Positions 1 to 7,362 of a DNA stretch of 64,000 bases are shown piece by piece. Below the pieces are notes generated by a model. That model ran no database searches. It was not told where the DNA came from and worked only from the letters and a program-made list of their open reading frames with translations. The first letter of the stretch is position 1. Each line of letters opens with the position of its first letter. The position numbers were made by a program, and so were the translations under genes. Source of the stretch: Cellulosimicrobium cellulans (lineage in GTDB: Bacteria; Actinomycetota; Actinomycetes; Actinomycetales; Cellulomonadaceae); NCBI RefSeq assembly GCF_006539945.1, contig NZ_BJNZ01000005.1, forward strand, positions 174,020-238,019, in the 5' to 3' direction.

Positions 1-674
1 ACGACGTCGCTCGCGGACCACTCCTCGACGCCTACCGCCTGGAGCACGTTCGCCAGGTTTCCGACGTGGCGGCCCCTCGTCAGGTACGGAAGCCGACGGT
101 CGACCGCTGCCGCGAGCCGCTGGACGCGGAGCGTCCGGGGCTTCCGGTCGGTCTTCGAGTTCGAGGTCGTCTTCTTCGCCGCCCGCGTGCGGGCGTTGGT
201 GATCGAGGGAGAGGTGAGATTACCCGTGAGACCTTCGGTCTCCGGGTGGGGTGACACTTCACGGGGCGCATGGGTGAGAGCGCGCGTGCTCGCCTTCCGG
301 AAGCGGCCGGTGCGCTCCCGCTCGGCGCGCGTGAGGTGACGCCCGCCGTCGACCGTGACGAGGAGCCCGGCGTCGCGCAGGTCGGCGAGGCGGCGGTAGA
401 CCGTGCGCGCGACGACGCCCGCGACGCGCGCCAGGCGCTCGACGGAGACCGCGACGTCGCGGCCCGTGCGGTGCTCGGCGTAGCCCGCGAGAGCCTCGGC
501 GACCGCGCGGAGCGACCGGCGACGGTCGGAACGGAACGCGGCACCCGCCTCCTCGACGGACGCTAGGAACGCCTCGCGCGTCTGCCAGACGGGAACCGTC
601 GCGTAGGCGCCGGGAGCCGTCTCGATCTTGACCGCGGGCCGACGACGTCGGGGCGCGGTATCTGTGCGCCGCAT
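1..674 (-). CDS. Winged-helix replication-initiator-like protein, partial (C-terminus outside window)
   Basis: The reading frame runs open from an ATG at 674 to the window edge, about 224 codons, so its 3' end is missing. Residues about 40-110 look like a winged-helix DNA-binding domain (a helix, then VSVERLARVAGVVARTVYRR, then a turn with LLVTVDGG). A basic linker follows (about 130-170). The last visible part, with RRLPYLTRGRHVGNLANVL, resembles segments in replication-initiator-like proteins of actinobacterial plasmids and integrative elements. This points to replication or maintenance of an accessory element, but it rests on memory of that family; a phage-type or regulatory HTH protein is possible. 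Its position next to a truncated tadB supports an accessory origin. Confidence 0.5.
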   Translation of the reverse strand, partial: MRRTDTAPRRRRPAVKIETAPGAYATVPVWQTREAFLASVEEAGAAFRSDRRRSLRAVAEALAGYAEHRTGRDVAVSVERLARVAGVVARTVYRRLADLRDAGLLVTVDGGRHLTRAERERTGRFRKASTRALTHAPREVSPHPETEGLTGNLTSPSITNARTRAAKKTTSNSKTDRKPRTLRVQRLAAAVDRRLPYLTRGRHVGNLANVLQAVGVEEWSASDV

Positions 675-687
675 GGGGCACGCCGAG

Positions 688-718
688 GAGACCCTCCCCG
701 ACATCGGGGGAGGGTCTC
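688..718 (-). terminator. Perfect 12-bp stem-loop between two minus-strand genes
   Basis: Arms 688-699 (GAGACCCTCCCC) and 707-718 are perfect reverse complements around a 7-nt loop. The structure lies 12 nt beyond the stop of the small gene at 730-1005 and 14 nt before the start of the Rep-like gene, so it probably terminates the small gene's transcript. There is no clear T-run, as is usual in high-GC actinobacteria. Confidence 0.7.
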
Positions 719-729
719 GATCGGCTTCG

Positions 730-1005
730 TCAGGCGCGGGCCGAGTGGCGGGTGACGGCGTCGACGACGTCGTCGACGACGGCCGCGAAGGTCTCGTCGT
801 CGAGGTCGCCGAGGTGGACGTCGAGGGCCACCGCGACGGCCTCGGCGAGGGTGAGGCCCGCCCGCGGGCCGCTTCCGGCGTTCGCCAGCGCGACAGCCTC
901 GTCGACGGCGGCCGAGAGCGCGACCTCGGCGAGCGTGCCGCCCGTGGCGGCATCGATCACGACGGCGACGGTCTCGGCGGGCGTGGAGTGGGTAGAGTTG
1001 GGCAC
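730..1005 (-). CDS. Small acidic hypothetical protein (91 aa)
   Basis: A GTG at 1005 preceded by a strong AGGAGG (about 6-7 nt spacing) fixes the start; a longer upstream frame has no ribosome site. The protein is rich in Ala, Val and Asp (LAEVALSAAVDEAVALANAG; DDVVDAVTRH) and probably helical, with no membrane segment or Cys. I do not recognise a family. It is the gene upstream of the Rep-like gene, separated from it by a strong hairpin, so it may be an accessory-element cargo or regulatory peptide. Confidence 0.6.
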   Translation of the reverse strand: MPNSTHSTPAETVAVVIDAATGGTLAEVALSAAVDEAVALANAGSGPRAGLTLAEAVAVALDVHLGDLDDETFAAVVDDVVDAVTRHSARA

Positions 1006-1094
1006 GACGGGCCTCCTATAAGGCTCTGTCCGCGCCCCCGGGAGGTTGCCGCCTCCGCGGGGGCTTCCCCGTCGACCGTCCTCTCCTCTCATGA

Positions 1095-1322
1095 GGCGAG
1101 CTCGAGGCGCGCCAGTCCTGGACGGTGAACGGCGCGCGGCTCGCCGTCGCGGGCCCCTGGGTGGTGCTCGGATTCCTGGCGTCGCGGCCCGAGACCGCGA
1201 CTGCCTACAACTCGCTGACGGGGGCGCTCGTCCTCGGCGTCGGAGCCGCCTGCTCCGCGGCGGCGTACCAGCTCATGCTGCGGATCGGGCGCCTGCCCGA
1301 GGAGGAGAGGGTGCTCCGATGA
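1095..1322 (+). pseudogene. tadB: tadB remnant, 5'-truncated (T2SS F-domain C-terminus only)
   Basis: From 1095 the frame reads GELEARQSWTVNGARLAVAG and continues to IGRLPEEERVLR, matching the last 75 or so residues of TadB, the inner-membrane platform of Tad/Flp pilus assembly (full length about 280-300 aa). A TGA at 1092-1094 stops the frame, and nothing TadB-like lies upstream. One membrane segment remains. The stop overlaps the tadC start (ATGA, 1319-1322), so translational coupling survives. A GTG at 1125 could start a 65-aa peptide, but it would lack most of the F domain. The Tad machine from this locus should be non-functional unless an intact tadB lies elsewhere. Confidence 0.75.
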
Positions 1323-2260
1323 ACGTGCTCGACGTGTCGCTGACGGGTGCCGCGATCGGGGCGCTCGGCGGGGTGGGTGTCCTGCTCGTCGCGGCGGGTG
1401 TCCGCGGTCGTGCGATCCGGCTCGACGAGCGCCTCGCGCCCTACCTGCGCACCCACGACAGGACGTCGGTGCTGCTCCGCGACCAGCCGACCTGGACGCC
1501 GTTCCCGACGGTCGAGCGCCTGGTCAAGCCGGTGCTCGCCGACGCAGGCCGGGCGCTCGAGCGGCTCGGCTCCACGTCCGCCGACGTCCGCCGACGGATC
1601 GAGCGCGCGGGCAGCCGTCAGAGCGTCGAGCAGTTCCGTGCCCGCCAGCTCGTGTGGGGCGTCGTCGGGCTCGCCCTGGGCACGCTGTCGGCGATCGTCC
1701 TCGCCGCGACGCGGGGCTCGTCCGTCGTGCTGCTGGTGCTCCTCGCACTGCTGTGCGGGGTGGGAGGAATCCTTGCCTGCGACCACGCCCTGACCCGCGC
1801 GGTACGACGCCGGGAGCAACGCATGCTCGCGGAGTTCCCGACCGTCGCCGAGCTGCTCGCCCTCGCGGTGAACGCCGGCGAGGGCCCTGTCGCGGCGCTC
1901 GAGCGGGTCGCGACGGCGGCCCGGGGGGAGCTCTCGAGCGAGCTGCGCGCGACCCTGGCGTCGGTGCGCGCCGGAACGTCGCTCGCGCGGGCGCTCGAGC
2001 AGCTCGCCGACCGGACGGGTCTGCCGAGCCTCACCCGGTTCGCGGAGGGGGTCGCGGTCGCCGTCGAGCGTGGGACCCCGCTCGCCGACGTGCTGCGCGC
2101 CCAGGCGCAGGACGTACGCGAGTCCGGGCGCCGCGCACTGATGGAGGCGGGCGGCAAGAAGGAGGTCGCGATGATGATCCCGGTCGTCTTCCTCATCCTC
2201 CCCGTGACGGTGGTCTTCGCCGTATTTCCGTCGCTCGCGACGCTGCGGATCGGATTCTGA
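1319..2260 (+). CDS. tadC: Tad pilus assembly protein TadC (type II secretion F family)
   Basis: This 313-aa membrane protein has an N-terminal membrane segment (about 9-27), a central hydrophobic pair (about 113-150), a cytoplasmic four-helix F domain (about 165-285, with FPTVAELLALAVNAGEGPVA) and a C-terminal membrane segment (about 280-303). It would form the inner-membrane platform with TadB and work with the TadA ATPase to extrude Flp pilin. ATG 1319 overlaps the tadB stop and has a purine-rich GAGGAGGAGAGG upstream. It is full length, unlike its tadB neighbour. Confidence 0.85.
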   Translation: MNVLDVSLTGAAIGALGGVGVLLVAAGVRGRAIRLDERLAPYLRTHDRTSVLLRDQPTWTPFPTVERLVKPVLADAGRALERLGSTSADVRRRIERAGSRQSVEQFRARQLVWGVVGLALGTLSAIVLAATRGSSVVLLVLLALLCGVGGILACDHALTRAVRRREQRMLAEFPTVAELLALAVNAGEGPVAALERVATAARGELSSELRATLASVRAGTSLARALEQLADRTGLPSLTRFAEGVAVAVERGTPLADVLRAQAQDVRESGRRALMEAGGKKEVAMMIPVVFLILPVTVVFAVFPSLATLRIGF

Positions 2261-2339
2261 GCGGGGGGCTCCCGGGGTGCGCTCGGCATCCGCACAGCCC
2301 GAGAACGACACGACCGACGACCGAGAACGAGGGGGAACG

Positions 2340-2555
2340 ATGCAGGGGTGGACTCGCAGGACACAGGGTGCACGGCGCGCAGCGCGCGAGGCGCTGGGAC
2401 GGCTGGTGCGCGGAGACGCGGAACGGGGCGACGTCCCGGGGTGGGTGCTCATCACGCTGATGACGGCGGGCCTCGTCATCGCGTTGTGGGCGGTCGCCGG
2501 TCCTGCGCTGACCCAGGCCTTCAGCAACGCGATCTCGAGCGTGGGCGCGCCCTGA
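2340..2555 (+). CDS. Flp/pilin-like small membrane peptide (71 aa)
   Basis: ATG 2340 follows a GAGGGGG ribosome site. The protein has a basic N-terminal leader (about 1-29) and a single hydrophobic helix starting GDVPGWVLITLMTAGLVIAL, typical of the short pilin-like proteins encoded between tadC and the TadE-like genes in actinobacterial Tad clusters. The Gly before the hydrophobic helix could be a prepilin-peptidase site. It is probably a pilus or pseudopilus subunit. The next gene starts one base after its stop, so the genes are co-translated. Confidence 0.65.
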   Translation: MQGWTRRTQGARRAAREALGRLVRGDAERGDVPGWVLITLMTAGLVIALWAVAGPALTQAFSNAISSVGAP

Positions 2556-2556
2556 G

Positions 2557-2964
2557 GTGGCGCACGACGACGCTCCCGGCACGGCCTCCGACGCCTCCGA
2601 GCGCGGATCGGCGGTCGTGGACTTCACCCTCGTGTCCGTCCTGGTGATCGTGCTGTTCCTCGGTGTTCTCCAGGTGGCGCTCGCGGTCCACGTGCGGGCG
2701 ACGCTGGTCGACTGTGCCGCCGAGGGCGCTCGGGTCGCCGGCCGCGCCGACCGCGGCCCGCAGGACGGGGCCGTCCGGACGCGAGAGCTGATCACGGCCG
2801 CGCTCTCGCCGCGCTATGCGCAGGACGTCGTGGCGCGACAGACGGTCGTCGACGGCCTCCCGGTCGTCGAGGTCACGGTCGCGGCGCCGCTCCCCGTCGT
2901 GGGCCTTCTCGGTCCCGCGGGTGTGGTGACGGTCGACGGGCACGCGCTCGAGGAGGCGCCGTGA
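2557..2964 (+). CDS. TadE-like pilus assembly protein
   Basis: This 135-aa protein carries the TadE signature near the N-terminus (SERGSAVVDFTLVSVLVIVL): a short cytoplasmic tail, then a single membrane helix (about 20-45) and an exported C-terminal domain. TadE-like minor pseudopilins are processed by the prepilin peptidase and contribute to Flp pilus assembly. The GTG start comes one base after the previous stop, and the stop overlaps the next start, so it sits in the middle of the tad operon. Confidence 0.75.
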   Translation: MAHDDAPGTASDASERGSAVVDFTLVSVLVIVLFLGVLQVALAVHVRATLVDCAAEGARVAGRADRGPQDGAVRTRELITAALSPRYAQDVVARQTVVDGLPVVEVTVAAPLPVVGLLGPAGVVTVDGHALEEAP

Positions 2965-3440
2965 TCCGTCTGCTGCGGGCCCTGCTCGCCCGGCTCACCG
3001 GGGGCGCGCAGCGGGCGGAGCGGGGGAGTGCGGTCGTGGAGTTCCTGGGTGTTGCGCTCGTGCTGCTGCTTCCGGTGATGTACCTCGTGCTGACGGCCGG
3101 GCGGCTCCAGGCGGCCACGTTCGCGGTCGAGGGTGCCTCCCGGGAGGCTGCTCGGGCGTTCGTCACCGCGCCGTCCGCGGACGACGGCGCGCGGCTCGCC
3201 GAGGCGGCCGTCAGGCTCGCGCTCGACGACCAGGGCTTTCGGCCCGGTGCCGACGTGCTGACGATCTCGTGCTCCGCCACGCCCTGTCTCGAACCCGGGG
3301 CAGAGGTGGTCGTACGGGTGAAGTTCGAGGTGCCGCTGCCGCTCGTCCCGCAGTTCGTCCGTGCAGCGGTGCCTCTCGCGGTCCCGGTCGAGGCACGGCA
3401 CGTCGCGTCCGTCGACGAGTACGCCGCGAGGCGGCCGTGA
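2961..3440 (+). CDS. TadE/TadG-family pilus assembly protein
   Basis: This 159-aa protein has the same plan as its upstream neighbour: a basic N-terminus, then ERGSAVVEFLGVALVLLLPV starting a membrane helix (about 22-45), then an extracytoplasmic domain with two Cys (SCSATPC) that could form a disulfide. The GTG start overlaps the previous stop (GTGA), and its own stop overlaps the next GTG. It is probably a second minor pseudopilin. Confidence 0.75.
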   Translation: MIRLLRALLARLTGGAQRAERGSAVVEFLGVALVLLLPVMYLVLTAGRLQAATFAVEGASREAARAFVTAPSADDGARLAEAAVRLALDDQGFRPGADVLTISCSATPCLEPGAEVVVRVKFEVPLPLVPQFVRAAVPLAVPVEARHVASVDEYAARRP

Positions 3441-3931
3441 CGCGCGCGAGTCGCGACCCGTCGCGACGGAGGGTTCCGTCGGACGGGTCGGAGGACGGCC
3501 GGATCATGCTCCTCACCACGGCCTTCGTCGCGTTCGCGCTGCTGCTGGTCACAGTCGTGGTGAGCGCGACGCAGGTGCACCTCGAGCGCAAGCGGCTCTA
3601 CGAGCTGGCGGACGCGCTCGCGCTCACTGCAGCGGACTCGATGGCACCCGAGTCGTTCTACACGGGCGCCGCGACCGCACCGGTCGAGAGCGGCGTCCTG
3701 ACCCTCACGGAGTCCTCGATCCGGTCGGACGTCCAGGACTACCTCGCGCGGAATCCTGACGCGCTCGACGGCTTGCACGACGTCGTCGTGACCGAGGCGT
3801 CGACCGCGGACGGGCGCACCGCGACGGTGGGTCTGGCCGCGCGGGCGCGACCCGCGATGATCGGCTGGGTGACCCAGGCGTGGAGTGATGGCATCATCGT
3901 GCGTGCAGAGTCACGTGCCAGAGCGTGGTGA
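3437..3931 (+). CDS. TadG-like pilus-associated membrane protein
   Basis: GTG 3437 overlaps the preceding stop. The 164-aa product has an N-terminal basic stretch, a membrane helix (about 24-46, IMLLTTAFVAFALLLVTVVV) and an exported domain that starts as a helix (QVHLERKRLYELADALALTA). This matches short TadG-like or helicase-neighbour proteins that close actinobacterial tad operons. It is the last gene of the operon; about 120 bases of low-feature DNA follow before the next promoter. Confidence 0.6.
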   Translation: MTRASRDPSRRRVPSDGSEDGRIMLLTTAFVAFALLLVTVVVSATQVHLERKRLYELADALALTAADSMAPESFYTGAATAPVESGVLTLTESSIRSDVQDYLARNPDALDGLHDVVVTEASTADGRTATVGLAARARPAMIGWVTQAWSDGIIVRAESRARAW

Positions 3932-4049
3932 GCACCTGTTGCTGTTCGACGACGAGCATCCAGGAAGGGACGGTTCGCAACGACGCGTGAGCATGCTCCC
4001 GCGCCTTTGTTCACTTTCTTAACTTTGGATGGCCACTTCTGGTTGGGAC

Positions 4050-4079
4050 CTGTCAAAACCCCAGGTTCGCCGCTATGGT
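4050..4079 (+). promoter_or_regulatory. Promoter of the WxL-like/DUF916 pair
   Basis: A -35-like CTGTCA (4050-4055) is followed after 18 bp by TATGGT (4074-4079), matching the housekeeping TANNNT pattern. Transcription would start near 4086, giving a short leader with a GGAGAG ribosome site before ATG 4121. The region upstream (3932-4049) is less GC-rich than its surroundings and has no gene. Confidence 0.5.
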
Positions 4080-4120
4080 GATCCGGTCCGACAACAACTC
4101 CAACGATGGAGAGCTACAAC

Positions 4121-4735
4121 ATGAACGCACGAGCAACGAAGAAGCTCGTCGCCGGGGGTGCCCTCGGTGCGATGCTCATCGGCACGGTCGCCCTCGCGTC
4201 CGCTGCCTCCGCAGACCAGGTGGGCGACGACCAGGGTGTCGACGTCTCGGTCGAGATCGAGTCGAACGTCGAGCCGGGCAACCTCGCCCTCTCGGTCGCC
4301 TCGAACGCGACCACGCTCACCGAGCAGGACTCGACCGTCGAGGGCACCCGTGAGTTCACGGGCACCCTGCCCGACGTCACGGTCACCGACACGCGCACCG
4401 AGGTCGCCGAGGGTGCGTACTGGTACGTCGTGGGCAGCGCCTCGGACTTCACCGGCGACGCCGGCACGATCGCGGCGTCGAACCTCGGCTGGGCGCCGTC
4501 GCTCGTCAGCGAGAGCGAGAGCGGCCTCGTCGAGGCCGGCGAGGGCGTCGACCCCGAGCTCGAGGGTGGCGAGGGCCTCGCCGAGCAGGACCTCCTCGTG
4601 TCGGCCTTCGACTCGGCCGAGGTCAACCCCGAGGGCTCCTGGACCGCGAACGCGGGCCTCACGCTCCGCACCGCCGAGGACGTCGCCGCCGGCGCCTACT
4701 CCTCGACGATCACGCTCTCCCTCTTCGAGGACTGA
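4121..4735 (+). CDS. Secreted WxL-like surface protein
   Basis: ATG 4121 has GGAGAG at good spacing; an ATG at 4106 in frame lacks one. The 204-aa product begins with a signal peptide (about 1-31, ending ASAASA) followed by an acidic beta-rich domain. The end (WTANAGLTLRTAEDVAAGAY, then SSTITLSLF) resembles the C-terminal part of WxL domains, which bind the cell wall, but the final Trp-x-Leu is not canonical. The DUF916 gene downstream supports this reading, because WxL and DUF916 proteins act as partners at the cell surface in Gram-positives. The target is unknown. Confidence 0.6.
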   Translation: MNARATKKLVAGGALGAMLIGTVALASAASADQVGDDQGVDVSVEIESNVEPGNLALSVASNATTLTEQDSTVEGTREFTGTLPDVTVTDTRTEVAEGAYWYVVGSASDFTGDAGTIAASNLGWAPSLVSESESGLVEAGEGVDPELEGGEGLAEQDLLVSAFDSAEVNPEGSWTANAGLTLRTAEDVAAGAYSSTITLSLFED

Positions 4736-4755
4736 GCACCCGGTCCTCGTGACCT

Positions 4756-4779
4756 GACGGTCGGCCCTGGTCGACCGTC
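4756..4779 (+). terminator. 8-bp stem-loop after the WxL-like gene
   Basis: GACGGTCG (4756-4763) pairs with 4772-4779 across an 8-nt loop, 20 nt past the stop. It has no T-run. It may be a weak terminator or an mRNA 3' stabiliser. Confidence 0.4.
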
Positions 4780-4793
4780 GACCGAGCAGTCCA

Positions 4794-4848
4794 CGGCGGG
4801 CCGCTCCGCTCGTCCGACACCACGTCGGACCGGGTGGGCGGCCCGCCG
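4794..4848 (+). other. Two-tier hairpin between the WxL-like and DUF916 genes
   Basis: An 11-bp outer stem (4794-4804 with 4838-4848) encloses a 7-bp inner stem (4812-4818 with 4824-4830). It ends about 21 nt before the GTG of the DUF916 gene. Such a structure would lower downstream expression by termination or RNA processing, leaving more of the secreted protein than of its membrane partner. Confidence 0.55.
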
Positions 4849-4869
4849 TCGTACGGAGAGAGCACCTGC

Positions 4870-6009
4870 GTGAACCCTGCACCACACCTGAGCCCCCGAC
4901 CGCGCCGCCTGGCCCGATGGGCCGTCGGGGCAGCAGCGGCCCTCGTCGCAGCCCTCGCGCCCGCGTTGCCGGCGTCCGCGGCGAGCGGCGGCGCGCTGCC
5001 CTTCGACACCGACGACGTCATCACCTGGGGCGTCAAGCCCGCCGACGCGAACGGTCCGGACGGACGGACCCGCGTCGAGCTCGTCCTCGACCCAGGGGCG
5101 TCGGCGTCCGAGAACCTGGCCGTGTCGAACTTCAGCGACGTCGCCGTGACGTTCTCGATCCAGGCGGCGGACGGGTACATCAATCCCAAGGGCAGGTTCA
5201 ACATGCTGCCGTCCGACCGGGAGTCGACGGGCGCCGGTACCTGGGTCGAGGTCCAGGACTCGGTCGAGGTGCCGCCCGACGAGACGGTCGTCGTGCCGTT
5301 CACCGTGACCGTGCCGGACAACGCCACGCCCGGCGACCACGTCGCCGGCATCGCCGCGACGGTGAAGAGCACCGACGTGGGCGAAGGCGGGACGAGCGTC
5401 GGCGTGGAGAGCCGCGTCGGCTTCCGTGTCTCCACGCGCGTCACGGGAGAGGTCCAGCCGGTCCTGTCGGTCGAGAACGTCAAGGCCTCGTACGCACCCT
5501 CCTGGAACCCGTTCGCGGCGGGCGACCTGACGGTCTCCTACGACGTGGTGAACGACGGCAACGTGCGTCTCGGCGCCGAGGGTGACGTCACGACGAGCGG
5601 ACTCTTCGGTGCGGTGTCCACGGACCGCGCGGCCACGACCGTCCCCGAGGTCCTGCCCGGCGGCTCTCAGCGCTCGCGTGTCGAGACGTCGGACGTGTGG
5701 CCGCTGGGACCGGTCCGCTCGACGATCACCGTGACGCCGACGACGGTGGACGACGACCAGGTCGACGCGCCGCTCGAGCCGGTCACGGTCACCGTGACGA
5801 CCTGGGCCGTCCCGTGGCCGCAGCTCCTGCTGATCGCGATCGTCGTGGTCCTGATCATCGGCGTCCGCGACGACCGCCGCCGTCGGCGCCAGCGCCTGGA
5901 GGCCATGCTCGCGAGGGCGCGTGACGAGGGCCGCCAGCAGGCGAGCGGCAGCGAGCCCGCGTCGTCGGGCACGGGCTCGCCCGCCGCGAAGGGCGAGCCG
6001 AAGGGCTGA
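4870..6009 (+). CDS. DUF916-domain cell-surface protein with C-terminal membrane anchor
   Basis: This 379-aa protein has a signal peptide (about 1-38), a DUF916 region (about 45-165; VITWGVKP and DNATPGDHVAGI are typical), a second beta-sandwich (about 180-300), one membrane helix (about 317-334, PQLLLIAIVVVLIIGV) and a basic cytoplasmic tail. DUF916 proteins are membrane-anchored partners of WxL proteins. GTG 4870 has GGAGAG upstream; an in-frame GTG at 4834 lies inside the hairpin and would delay the signal peptide. It is probably a structural or adhesive complex with the preceding gene. Confidence 0.75.
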   Translation: MNPAPHLSPRPRRLARWAVGAAAALVAALAPALPASAASGGALPFDTDDVITWGVKPADANGPDGRTRVELVLDPGASASENLAVSNFSDVAVTFSIQAADGYINPKGRFNMLPSDRESTGAGTWVEVQDSVEVPPDETVVVPFTVTVPDNATPGDHVAGIAATVKSTDVGEGGTSVGVESRVGFRVSTRVTGEVQPVLSVENVKASYAPSWNPFAAGDLTVSYDVVNDGNVRLGAEGDVTTSGLFGAVSTDRAATTVPEVLPGGSQRSRVETSDVWPLGPVRSTITVTPTTVDDDQVDAPLEPVTVTVTTWAVPWPQLLLIAIVVVLIIGVRDDRRRRRQRLEAMLARARDEGRQQASGSEPASSGTGSPAAKGEPKG

Positions 6010-6087
6010 CCGCTGCCGCGTCGTCGGGCACGGGGCCCCCGGCCCGACGGCGCGGAGCGCGCGCGGTGTCGCGTAACCTTGAACCTC

Positions 6088-7200
6088 GTGGCCACCATCG
6101 ACTTTCCGTCCGAGATCAAGGCGCTGCGCAGCACGCTCGAGTCCATCGAGAGCGTGAGCGACCCGGAGGTGCTGCGCGCGAAGATCGCGGACCTCTCGGA
6201 GAAGGCGTCGGCCCCCGACCTGTGGGACGACCCGGACGCCGCGCAGAAGGTGACGTCGGCGCTCTCCGCGACGCAGTCCGAGCTGGAGCGGGTGAGGAAG
6301 CTCGGCCAGCGCATCGACGACGTCGAGACCTTGGTCGAGATGGGCCAGGAGATGGAGGACGAGGACACCCTCGTCGAGGCGGAGACCGAGGTCGGGGCGA
6401 TCCGCAAGGACCTCGACCAGCTCGAGGTCCGCACGCTCCTCGCCGGCGAGTACGACTCCCGTGAGGCCGTCGTGACGATCCGCGCGGGCGCGGGCGGCGT
6501 GGACGCGGCCGACTTCGCGGAGATGCTCCTGCGCATGTACCTGCGCTGGGCGGAACGTCACGGCTACTCGACCACCGTGCTCGACACGTCGTACGCCGAG
6601 GAGGCGGGGCTCAAGTCGGCGACGTTCGAGGTCAAGGCGCCCTACGCGTTCGGCCACCTCTCGGTCGAGGCGGGCACGCACCGCCTCGTGCGTATCTCGC
6701 CGTTCGACAACCAGGGCCGGCGCCAGACGTCGTTCGCGGCCGTCGAGGTCATCCCGCTCATCGAGCAGACGGACTCGATCGAGATCCCGGAGTCGGAGAT
6801 CAAGGTCGACGTCTTCCGGTCCTCGGGCCCGGGCGGGCAGTCCGTCAACACGACCGACTCCGCGGTGCGCATGACGCACATCCCCACCGGCATCGTCGTG
6901 TCGATGCAGAACGAGAAGTCGCAGATCCAGAACCGCGCCGCCGCGCTGCGCGTGCTCCAGTCCCGCCTGCTGCTCGTGCGCCAGGAGGAGGAGAACGCGA
7001 AGAAGAAGGAGCTCGCGGGCGACATCAAGGCGAGCTGGGGCGACCAGATGCGCTCCTACGTGCTCCAGCCGTACCAGATGGTCAAGGACCTGCGCACCGA
7101 GCACGAGGTCGGCAACCCGTCCGCGGTGTTCGACGGCGACATCGACGACTTCATCGAGGCCGGGATCCGCTGGCGCCGCGGGGCGCAGCAGGAGGCCTGA
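6088..7200 (+). CDS. prfB: Peptide chain release factor 2
   Basis: RF2 recognises UGA and UAA and triggers peptide release on the ribosome. The 370-aa product shows the tripeptide anticodon SPF (about 204-206) and the catalytic GGQ (249-251, in [14 protein letters not shown]). The gene is one continuous frame without the programmed frameshift found in many other bacteria. The GTG at 6088 follows a TAACCT box by 8 nt and has no ribosome site, which suggests a leaderless transcript; a TTG at 6079 is less likely. A strong terminator follows at 7216-7255. Confidence 0.95.
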   Translation: MATIDFPSEIKALRSTLESIESVSDPEVLRAKIADLSEKASAPDLWDDPDAAQKVTSALSATQSELERVRKLGQRIDDVETLVEMGQEMEDEDTLVEAETEVGAIRKDLDQLEVRTLLAGEYDSREAVVTIRAGAGGVDAADFAEMLLRMYLRWAERHGYSTTVLDTSYAEEAGLKSATFEVKAPYAFGHLSVEAGTHRLVRISPFDNQGRRQTSFAAVEVIPLIEQTDSIEIPESEIKVDVFRSSGPGGQSVNTTDSAVRMTHIPTGIVVSMQNEKSQIQNRAAALRVLQSRLLLVRQEEENAKKKELAGDIKASWGDQMRSYVLQPYQMVKDLRTEHEVGNPSAVFDGDIDDFIEAGIRWRRGAQQEA

Positions 7201-7215
7201 CCCGGCGCAAGCCCA

Positions 7216-7255
7216 CCCGGGCGGTTGATCCGAGCAACGGATCGATGCGCCCGGG
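7216..7255 (+). terminator. Hairpin terminator downstream of prfB
   Basis: CCCGGGCG (7216-7223) pairs with 7248-7255, and inside it GATCCG (7227-7232) pairs with 7238-7243 around AGCAA. It lies 15 nt past the prfB stop and separates prfB from the ftsEX operon. Confidence 0.65.
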
Positions 7256-7362
7256 CGCGGCGTGTCCGCCCCGCCGGGCCGGAGGCGCGTGCCTACCCTC
7301 GGGATCGTGCGACGAACCTCGTTCGTCCACGGATCGACCCCCGACCCGAGGAACGTGCCGCT

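Larger units (their letters stand above)
1..1094. mobile_element. Putative end of an integrated accessory element
   Basis: This stretch holds a replication-initiator-like gene and a small unknown gene, both on the minus strand. It stops where recognisable tadB sequence begins, at about 1095. TadB homology upstream of that point is absent, and an in-frame TGA at 1092-1094 closes the frame. An 8-bp palindrome (CTCATGAG, 1088-1095) sits on the junction. The reading is that an element inserted into, or a deletion removed, the 5' part of tadB. No integrase or transposase is visible and the other end lies outside the window, so the mobile nature is an inference. Confidence 0.4.

Noticed and set aside
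80..681. Two Arg/Ser-rich reading frames on the minus strand (80-544 and 259-681)
   Set aside because: They have the skewed composition of antisense or shifted frames in GC-rich DNA; the frame from 674 has a clear winged-helix domain and covers the same DNA.
6079..6087. RF2 programmed frameshift or TTG start
   Set aside because: The prfB frame is continuous with no internal UGA, and GTG 6088 fits the usual N-terminus and the leaderless spacing.
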